From contig JASHYE010000477.1 in the NCBI GenBank assembly GCA_030043155.1, positions 1 through 8,181 on the forward strand: DNA of 8,181 nucleotides. The letters are read 5' to 3'. Shown in pieces: positions 1 through 5,177 of the stretch. A program made the translations under genes and the position numbers. Source of the DNA: Candidatus Acidiferrales bacterium. GTDB taxonomy: Bacteria; Acidobacteriota; Terriglobia; Acidoferrales; UBA7541. How positions within the stretch are numbered: position 1 is the first letter of the stretch; the number at the start of each line of letters is the position of its first letter. Below the pieces are notes generated by a model. That model saw only the letters and a list, made by a program, of their open reading frames with translations, searched no databases and was not told the DNA's origin.

Positions 1-333
1 GTCCGCGACTATATTCACATCTTGGACATAGCCCAAGCGCATGCCCTTGCCGTTGAGCGCATTTCAGAATTTCCAGGACGAATTTACAACATCGGGAACG
101 GCTACGGATTTTCCGTGAAAGAAGTGATGGAAGCTGCATCCCGCGTGACCGGCCGCAAAATCAATTACCGTACCGCGTCTCGCCGGGCAGGCGATCCCGC
201 CACCCTTGTTGCCAGTTCCGATAAAATTCGGCGGGAATTAGGTTGGAAACCAGCTTTTTCGGCTTTGGATTCAATCATCGAGACAGCGTGGAAATGGAAA
301 CAGCAATTCCCGAAAGGATATTCATCGGACTAG
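1..333 (+). CDS. galE: UDP-glucose 4-epimerase, C-terminal part (gene starts before the window)
   Basis: The frame is open from base 1 to the TAG at 331-333, giving the last 110 residues of a protein that begins outside the window. The visible part opens with VRDYIHILDIAQAHALA, which matches the conserved (I/V)RDYIHVxDLAxAH segment of GalE in the extended short-chain dehydrogenase family. Near the end, GDPATLVASSDKIRRELGW matches the GalE tail that helps shape the UDP-sugar pocket. The family interconverts UDP-glucose and UDP-galactose in the cytoplasm using tightly bound NAD. The NAD-binding Rossmann motif and catalytic YxxxK lie upstream and cannot be checked. A related UDP-sugar epimerase (for example UDP-GlcNAc or UDP-arabinose) is possible, but the tail favours GalE. 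Its position just before a polysaccharide cluster suggests a role in sugar-nucleotide supply, which is an inference. Confidence 0.9.
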   Translation, partial: VRDYIHILDIAQAHALAVERISEFPGRIYNIGNGYGFSVKEVMEAASRVTGRKINYRTASRRAGDPATLVASSDKIRRELGWKPAFSALDSIIETAWKWKQQFPKGYSSD

Positions 334-349
334 TACTATAGCTGACAGT
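333..349 (+). promoter_or_regulatory. Copy 1 of a motif shared with the region upstream of the bcsA-like gene
   Basis: GTACTATAGCTGACAGT sits 93 nt before the regulator start and overlaps the epimerase stop codon by one base. It resembles GTACTATGCTGCTCAGT at 1298-1314: GTACTAT, GCTG and CAGT occur in the same order with one or two bases shifted. It could be a binding site shared by the two transcription units or a chance match. TACTAT also resembles a weak -10 box. No function is shown. Confidence 0.3.
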
Positions 350-425
350 CTGCCATTAACCTTTCCCGAACACCATTCTCAGCTGCTCATTGCTCCCAGC
401 AGCCAAATTCGCTAGCCTCGTTTTG

Positions 426-1103
426 ATGTCTACGAATTCCCGTCCGCATCGCCTGAAGGTCTGCCTGCTTTCACCGCATCCGCTCGTGCGGTCGGAATTT
501 GAGAGGATTCTGCCCGATACTGGCTTTCAGATCTCGTTTAGGCAGTTGACTTCCTCTTCGCCAGCCGAGATCAAGCAAATGCCGATACCCAAATCGCCAG
601 TCTATGTCATAGATGGTCAAGCGCCTGCGCAATGCGTGCACGCCCTGATTGAGGGCATCCTTGAGCACTACGCCAAGGCCCGTGTCCTTGTCCTGGCCTC
701 CAAACACAACGATGCCGGTACCTTCGAGCTTCTCCGTCTTGGCGTCAAAGGATTGCTAGCCTACGGTCAGGCCACAAAGCAATGGCAGGATGCGCTGCCT
801 TTAGTCGCCGCAGGAGGTTACTGGGTTCCTCGCGCTGTGCTCTCGCGCTTCGTCGAATCTATTGTCGGATCGCGCAAATCGGCCATTGCGCGAAATCACA
901 TTCCAGGAACGCTCAGCCGCCGCGAACGCGAGGTTCTCGATTCGCTCTTGCGCAATCTTTCCAACAAAGAAATCGCCAGTCAATTGAACATTTCCGAGCG
1001 CACCGTCAAGTTTCACGTTTCAAACCTGCTCGCTAAACACGGCGTTCGTCGCCGGGCCGATTTGATTGTCATGCGTTTCCAAGAGTCCCAGCTGCCCAAC
1101 TGA
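426..1103 (+). CDS. LuxR/NarL-family transcription regulator with degenerate receiver domain
   Basis: This 225-residue protein has a receiver-like N-terminal half (about residues 9-150) and a C-terminal LuxR/GerE helix-turn-helix (about 161-218). The helix-turn-helix includes LSRREREVLDSLL, NKEIASQLNISERTVKFHV and a final LLAKHGV, a full and convincing match. The receiver half keeps the outline of NarL-type regulators: LLSPHPLVRSEFERIL replaces the usual VDDHPLVREGL..., and VIDGQAP replaces LLDxxMP. Only the phospho-acceptor-like Asp63 survives. The acidic pair is S16-P17, the Thr/Ser site reads A91-S92, and the conserved Lys position is Tyr113. Phosphorylation is therefore doubtful; it may work unphosphorylated or bind another ligand. 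ATG 426 is preferred because homology begins at about residue 10; an in-frame TTG at 390 would add 12 residues without support. No sensor kinase is next to it. It lies directly upstream of the polysaccharide operon in the same direction and may control it (inference). Confidence 0.88.
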   Translation: MSTNSRPHRLKVCLLSPHPLVRSEFERILPDTGFQISFRQLTSSSPAEIKQMPIPKSPVYVIDGQAPAQCVHALIEGILEHYAKARVLVLASKHNDAGTFELLRLGVKGLLAYGQATKQWQDALPLVAAGGYWVPRAVLSRFVESIVGSRKSAIARNHIPGTLSRREREVLDSLLRNLSNKEIASQLNISERTVKFHVSNLLAKHGVRRRADLIVMRFQESQLPN

Positions 1104-1110
1104 CTTTTGC

Positions 1111-1140
1111 TTGCTGTAAACACCTTTTTGTGATTAGAAT
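1111..1140 (+). promoter_or_regulatory. Weak sigma70-like promoter candidate
   Basis: TTGCTG at 1111-1116 and TAGAAT at 1135-1140 are separated by 18 bp. The -10 element is one base from TATAAT, while the -35 element matches only three of six bases. If real, it would start the operon mRNA about 265 nt before the bcsA-like start, giving a long 5' leader that contains the repeats listed below. Such pairs arise easily by chance. Confidence 0.22.
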
Positions 1141-1249
1141 GCGTTCTCCCTCCCAGCAGCAGTGAACGTCGGCTACAGGTAGATCCAGTAAGACGGAAGA
1201 CGAATGAGCATGAGCAGATAGCAAGGTAGCGCCCAGCCCATTTCCTTGT

Positions 1250-1263
1250 TTTCTCATGAGAAA
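1250..1263. repeat. Perfect 14-bp palindrome TTTCTCATGAGAAA
   Basis: The sequence equals its own reverse complement. Flanking TTCC (1242-1245) and GGAA (1264-1267) add a second, bulged layer of symmetry. No T-run follows, so it is not a typical intrinsic terminator. It could be the operator of a dimeric regulator. It lies about 150 bp before the bcsA-like start codon. Confidence 0.45.
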
Positions 1264-1271
1264 GGAATCCG

Positions 1272-1285
1272 GCGTGCTAACACGC
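1272..1285. repeat. Short inverted repeat GCGTG-CTAA-CACGC
   Basis: A perfect 5-bp stem closes a 4-base loop nine bases after the 14-bp palindrome. There is no poly-T tail, so a terminator is unlikely. It may be part of a structured leader or may be chance. Confidence 0.3.
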
Positions 1286-1297
1286 TTAGAGCATGCC

Positions 1298-1314
1298 GTA
1301 CTATGCTGCTCAGT
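1298..1314 (+). promoter_or_regulatory. Copy 2 of the motif shared with the region before the regulator gene
   Basis: GTACTATGCTGCTCAGT lies 115 nt upstream of the bcsA-like ATG and matches the element at 333-349 in GTACTAT, GCTG and CAGT. It runs straight into the tandem CAGTAC repeat. Similar sequence before two neighbouring transcription units is what one expects of an autoregulated activator or repressor, but two copies are thin evidence. Confidence 0.3.
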
Positions 1315-1322
1315 ACCAGTAC
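1311..1322 (+). repeat. Tandem hexamer CAGTAC-CAGTAC
   Basis: Two exact adjacent copies of CAGTAC are seen at 1311-1316 and 1317-1322, followed by TTTTGAGGGG. Each contains the self-complementary core GTAC, which also occurs nearby at 1298 and 1350. The arrangement could be a direct-repeat binding site; this is inference only. Confidence 0.35.
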
Positions 1323-1389
1323 TTTTGAGGGGTCGGAAAGCGCCCGAACGTACGATGCCACTGTGCGTAGGTCGCTGTTAAACAATCGT

Positions 1390-1408
1390 GTGAGGCGTTC
1401 CGGCTCAC
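1390..1408 (+). promoter_or_regulatory. Hairpin directly before the bcsA-like start codon
   Basis: GTGAG (1390-1394) pairs with CTCAC (1404-1408). After a G-G mismatch, CG (1396-1397) pairs with CG (1401-1402) around a TTC loop. The stem ends four bases before ATG 1413. It holds the only purine-rich stretch near the start, TGAGG (1391-1395), so it could hide the ribosome-binding region. The spacing of TGAGG to the ATG is 17 nt, too long for a standard Shine-Dalgarno sequence. Confidence 0.35.
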
Positions 1409-1412
1409 TTGT

Positions 1413-3341
1413 ATGGGTTTAACTGCTCAAGCTCCATCGCCAGCGCGGCCCGCGCCGAAGCGCGCCCTTAAACCAGGAGCGCGTCTCTGGGCCATCCGCA
1501 TTCTTATCCTCATCACCGTGGTTTTCACGGTTCGCTACTTCTATTGGCGTGTCGGATGGACCATGAATCCCGCCGCCAAGTGGTTCTTTTACATTTTCCT
1601 CGTTGCCGAGATGCTCAATTTTGCCGAGGCCGCGCTCTTCTACATCACGACGTGGAAGCCTACCAACCGGTCGCCGCGCCCAGTCATCCTCGAACGCACC
1701 GTCGACGTCTTCATCACAACCTACAATGAGCCAGTGAGCCTTCTCCGTGAAACCGCGCTCTGTGCCGTCAGTATCGAATACCCTCACAAAACTTATATCC
1801 TCGACGATGGAAACCGCCCTGAAATCGCGGATCTTGCCCGCGAACTGAACTGCACCTATATTTCCCGAAAGGAACGCACCAGCGCCAAAGCGGGAAATCT
1901 CAACAACGCGCTCCGGCAAACTCAAGGCGAATTCATCGTCACTCTCGACGCCGACCATGTCCCCATGCCCGGCTTAATCGCCGAACTTATTGGATTTTTC
2001 GCCGAACCTCGCGTCGGCGTGGTGCAGACCACTCAGGACTTTTACAACTTGGATTCGTTCCAACACCGCATGCGTGTCGAGAAGGAGAAGGGCTGGCAGC
2101 AGCAAGAGCTCTTCTTCAGCGTCATTCAGCCCGGCAAGGACGGATACAATGCGACCTTCTACTGCGGCAGCCCGGCTATGCTTCGTCGCAGCGCGCTCAA
2201 CGAAATCGGCGGCTTTGCAACCGAAAGTATCACCGAGGACATGCACACTGGCCTTCGCCTCCAGAAAAAAGGGTGGAGAGTCGAATATTACAATCACACC
2301 GTCGCGCGCGGCCTTGCCCCTCAAACTTATCGCGGTTTTGCCACACAATGGGGTCGGTGGGGTCAGGGCGCCATGCAGGTCTTGCGCAAGGAAAATCCCC
2401 TCTTCGGACGCGGCTTGACTTTTGGCCAGCGCCTCAACTATTTCGCTTCCTTTTACTTCTACTGGATGAGCTTTCAAAAATTAATCTATATCGCCACTCC
2501 CATTTTTTGCTTGGTTAGCGGAATTTTCCCGCTCATTGCTGTTCCTAGGGTGTTCGCCATATATTTCCTTCCCTATTTCCTCCTGAACCTTTTCTCTACG
2601 GCTGCTCTGCAGGGTGGTTTCAGCGGGTTCTGGCTCAGTGAGGAATTCAATCTCATCAAGATGCCGGTTCTAATGGCCACCACTCTCGGTTTCTTCCGCA
2701 AGGAAGTCCCTTTCAAGGTCACGCCTAAGGCCCGTGACACTTCCGCGCGCTGGACGGAAGTCTGGCTCCAAAGCCTCTTACTGATCGGAGTGCTTGTCGC
2801 GCTTGGATTTGGTTGCTGGAAAGTCTCCCAGACCACCCCCGAGGGTTATTATTTCTGGGCGCTCGTTGTGAACATCATCTGCGCAATTTTCTACATCTTG
2901 CTCTTCGTGCCCGTAATTTGGCGAGCCTTCCGTCACAAAGAGTTGCGCGCATCCTATCGCTTCCCGAGCCATCTCGATGTACCGGTGCTCTTCGGCTACA
3001 ACGCTGAAGGCGGCGGACACATCGTTGGTCGCGGCTTTGCCCGCAATCTCAATCGCAACGGGTTTTCCATTACTCAAAAGGATGCTGTTCCCCTCGGAGC
3101 CACCGTTGCCGTTGAGCTCAGCCTCCCCAATGGAACGGTCCACGCTCATGCGCGCGTGGTCCGGAATGTCGAATTTTTCAAGGGCGAAAACAAGCGCACT
3201 TCAAGCGGTCTCATCTTTGAGCAAATCGACGCCGTTGACCAGGACTCCATTTCCAAACATTTGTTTTGGGAGGTTGCTCCTCGCCACGGCAATATCCTGA
3301 CCATGACCCGCCGCAGCCAGGCTCGCGGGGCGCGTACGTGA
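1413..3341 (+). CDS. bcsA: BcsA-like processive glycosyltransferase with PilZ domain (cellulose-synthase family)
   Basis: This 642-residue inner-membrane protein has two N-terminal membrane helices (about 27-46, 56-79) and a cytosolic GT2 domain (about 92-330). Membrane helices follow at about 341-400, an amphipathic interface region near 405-430, two more helices (about 452-470, 478-503) and a C-terminal PilZ domain (about 508-620). GT2 motifs are present: DDG (D131-D132), DAD (D179-D181), FYCGS (249-253), TED (274-276, catalytic base D276) and QWGRW (312-316), a variant of Q(Q/R)xRW. FKVTPK (434-439) fits the FxVTxK gating loop that identifies BcsA. The PilZ domain has RASYR (512-516), the RxxxR c-di-GMP motif, but NLNRNG (545-550) replaces (D/N)xSxxG. 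The family adds UDP-sugar units to a beta-glucan and extrudes it through the same protein. It is shorter than usual BcsA (over 700 residues), and no BcsB follows. The next gene overlaps its stop codon. The exact polymer is unproven. Confidence 0.9.
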   Translation: MGLTAQAPSPARPAPKRALKPGARLWAIRILILITVVFTVRYFYWRVGWTMNPAAKWFFYIFLVAEMLNFAEAALFYITTWKPTNRSPRPVILERTVDVFITTYNEPVSLLRETALCAVSIEYPHKTYILDDGNRPEIADLARELNCTYISRKERTSAKAGNLNNALRQTQGEFIVTLDADHVPMPGLIAELIGFFAEPRVGVVQTTQDFYNLDSFQHRMRVEKEKGWQQQELFFSVIQPGKDGYNATFYCGSPAMLRRSALNEIGGFATESITEDMHTGLRLQKKGWRVEYYNHTVARGLAPQTYRGFATQWGRWGQGAMQVLRKENPLFGRGLTFGQRLNYFASFYFYWMSFQKLIYIATPIFCLVSGIFPLIAVPRVFAIYFLPYFLLNLFSTAALQGGFSGFWLSEEFNLIKMPVLMATTLGFFRKEVPFKVTPKARDTSARWTEVWLQSLLLIGVLVALGFGCWKVSQTTPEGYYFWALVVNIICAIFYILLFVPVIWRAFRHKELRASYRFPSHLDVPVLFGYNAEGGGHIVGRGFARNLNRNGFSITQKDAVPLGATVAVELSLPNGTVHAHARVVRNVEFFKGENKRTSSGLIFEQIDAVDQDSISKHLFWEVAPRHGNILTMTRRSQARGART

Positions 3342-5176
3342 CGCGCCTCGCCCTATTCGTGGCACTTGCCTCGATTTTTCTTCTCCTCGTCCCGCGTCGC
3401 GCGTGCGCGCAACAGCAAGCTTCCAGCGATCGTGCCGTCCAAAGCTTCCAACAAATCCTGCAAACGGATCCGGACAATCTCAGTGCCTTGCGCGGCCTCG
3501 TCGATGCGCTCGTCGCTGAAGGCAAATGGCGCGAAGCCATCGAACCCCTGCAGCATCTCGATAACCTCCACTCGGATGACGCCGCTCGCATCTTCCAGCT
3601 TGGCCAGATGGAAAGCTGGCAGCCCGGCCATCGGGCGCAGGCGCTCGCGCTCCTGAAGCGCGCCACAAATCTCGACCCTGCAAATCTCTCCTACCGGAAG
3701 TATTATGCGCAGGTGCTCAGTTGGAACTCCGCAACTCGCTCCGAAGCGCTAAGCGTCTTCCAGCAAGCTCTCCGCGATTCGCCCAATGATCCGGATCTCC
3801 TGTTGCAGTACGCAGAAATTCTTTCTTGGAATGGCACCACTCGCGCCCAAGCCATGGATTGCTACAAGAAACTCCTCGCACAGAATCCTCACGATGAGCG
3901 CGCTCTCACCGGCGAGGCGCAGTTGCTCTCCTGGAGCGGCCATTCGTCTCAGGCGATGGACATCTACCAACAAGTGCTTTCGCAGGATCCTACGAGCGTC
4001 CCAGCCCTGCGCGGTGAAGCGCAAATCTTTGGTTGGCGCGGTGATTATCGCCAGGAATTGAACCTCGCGCAACAAGCCCACGCTCTTGATTCTGCCGACC
4101 CCACCGCAACCCTCGAACTTGCCCAAGCCGAATACGATACGGGACATTACGCCAAGGCAAAAAGCGACTTGGCTCAGGTAACGTCCACTGACACTCCCGA
4201 TTACATCAATCTAAAAACAGAAGTTGACCGCGCTCTCGGCACTTACTTCGAGCTTGGCTACGCCATGCGCCGCGACGGCGGACTGCTCGATTATGATTCC
4301 GCCATTGCGCTCATCTCTACGCCACTCGGCTCGCAAAATCGCCTGACTGCCATGTATCAGCCGTTCCGCTATCGCCCTACTGCGGGAGATTTCAATTCAA
4401 ATTACTATGCGCTGATGCTCGATTCCGAGCCCTCCGAGGGCGTCACAACTCACGCGCAAGTCGCAGGCCGAACCTTCACTGGCGGATACTCACAGATGGA
4501 AGGCGCTTTCGATTCCACTTTCACAGTCCGCCCTTCATTTAAGCTCCAAATGGGCTTCGATCGCCAATCCGACCAGGAAACCCTTACTTCCACTCTCGGC
4601 GCCGACGTGGACGGCGTTTTTGTCGGTCAGGTCGAGACCAATCTCGCCAGCATCGGCGGCAGCTATTCCAATAACCAGCACCATTACGACGCCTCATTGA
4701 CTTACACTGACGGCGTCTACACCGGCGATAATCTCGACTCCAATCGCCGCTGGGGCTTCGACGGCCAGCTTGGCAAATCCCTTCGCGGCAATCATCCATA
4801 CATCCGTGCTGCATACGGCTTCGTGTATTTGAGTTTTGATCACGATGCCGAATTTGTTCCCGGCGACGGCCAGCCTCCTCGCGTCACCGGCGGCTACTAC
4901 AGCCCGACTAAATATCTGCTCAACTACGGCCAGTTAACTTTTTCCGGCAATTTTGGCGCACATGCGAAATGGGATCTTGGTGGCTTCGCTGGCGCTCAAA
5001 ACGCGCAAACGTTTTACAACTCGTTCTCCTCGACGCAATTTGCCTCTACGTTTTCCACGCACCTGACCTGGAGTTTCACCTCTCACGATGACCTTCGCCT
5101 GGGCTACGATTACATGAACACCTTCAACGCTTTCCATCGCCATCTGTTTCTCGTATCCTGGCGGCACTACTTCTAA
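3338..5176 (+). CDS. BcsC-like TPR and outer-membrane beta-barrel polysaccharide exporter
   Basis: The GTG start at 3338 overlaps the upstream TGA as GTGA. It is chosen because it yields a clean signal peptide, MTRLALFVALASIFLLL...ACA, cut near residue 24; GGGG at 3327-3330 may serve as ribosome-binding site. An in-frame TTG at 3266 would bury the signal peptide. The 612-residue product has TPR-type helical repeats (about 30-290), with tryptophans at 94, 129, 164, 199 and 233, spaced 34-35 residues apart, mostly in an LSWxG pattern. The rest (about 293-612) alternates polar and aromatic residues like a beta-barrel, contains GGYYSPTKYL (508-517), which resembles the YxSPxxY stretch of the BcsC C-terminal domain, and ends in Phe as outer-membrane barrels do. 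In cellulose systems this protein guides the glucan through periplasm and outer membrane. It is about half the length of E. coli BcsC, with far fewer TPRs. A PgaA-like exporter is an alternative. Confidence 0.82.
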   Translation: MTRLALFVALASIFLLLVPRRACAQQQASSDRAVQSFQQILQTDPDNLSALRGLVDALVAEGKWREAIEPLQHLDNLHSDDAARIFQLGQMESWQPGHRAQALALLKRATNLDPANLSYRKYYAQVLSWNSATRSEALSVFQQALRDSPNDPDLLLQYAEILSWNGTTRAQAMDCYKKLLAQNPHDERALTGEAQLLSWSGHSSQAMDIYQQVLSQDPTSVPALRGEAQIFGWRGDYRQELNLAQQAHALDSADPTATLELAQAEYDTGHYAKAKSDLAQVTSTDTPDYINLKTEVDRALGTYFELGYAMRRDGGLLDYDSAIALISTPLGSQNRLTAMYQPFRYRPTAGDFNSNYYALMLDSEPSEGVTTHAQVAGRTFTGGYSQMEGAFDSTFTVRPSFKLQMGFDRQSDQETLTSTLGADVDGVFVGQVETNLASIGGSYSNNQHHYDASLTYTDGVYTGDNLDSNRRWGFDGQLGKSLRGNHPYIRAAYGFVYLSFDHDAEFVPGDGQPPRVTGGYYSPTKYLLNYGQLTFSGNFGAHAKWDLGGFAGAQNAQTFYNSFSSTQFASTFSTHLTWSFTSHDDLRLGYDYMNTFNAFHRHLFLVSWRHYF

Positions 5177-5177
5177 C

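Larger units (their letters stand above)
1104..1412. other. Intergenic region upstream of the polysaccharide operon
   Basis: This stretch of about 309 bp between the regulator stop and the bcsA-like start has no believable coding sequence on either strand. It contains a weak promoter-like pair (1111-1140), a tandem ATGAGC repeat (1204-1215), a 14-bp palindrome (1250-1263), a small hairpin (1272-1285), a motif shared with the region before the regulator (1298-1314), a tandem CAGTAC repeat (1311-1322) and a hairpin against the start codon (1390-1408). Its length and repeat content, next to operon genes packed with no gaps, suggest that the control region of the operon lies here. I do not recognise a c-di-GMP or other known riboswitch. 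Confidence 0.6.

Noticed and set aside
390..425. Upstream TTG start for the LuxR-type regulator
   Set aside because: It adds 12 residues with no family match. ATG 426 starts just before the receiver-like fold begins.
1069..1257. Minus-strand 62-codon reading frame in the intergenic region
   Set aside because: It overlaps the regulator's 3' end, has no recognisable domain, and no promoter or ribosome-binding site was seen for it.
1104..1412. c-di-GMP riboswitch upstream of the synthase
   Set aside because: The characteristic paired stems and conserved loop sequences of the known classes were not found by eye.
3266..3337. Upstream TTG start for the BcsC-like exporter
   Set aside because: It would overlap the synthase gene by 76 nt and place a charged, Pro-rich stretch before a clear signal peptide. 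GTG 3338 gives a proper signal sequence and a GTGA coupling overlap.
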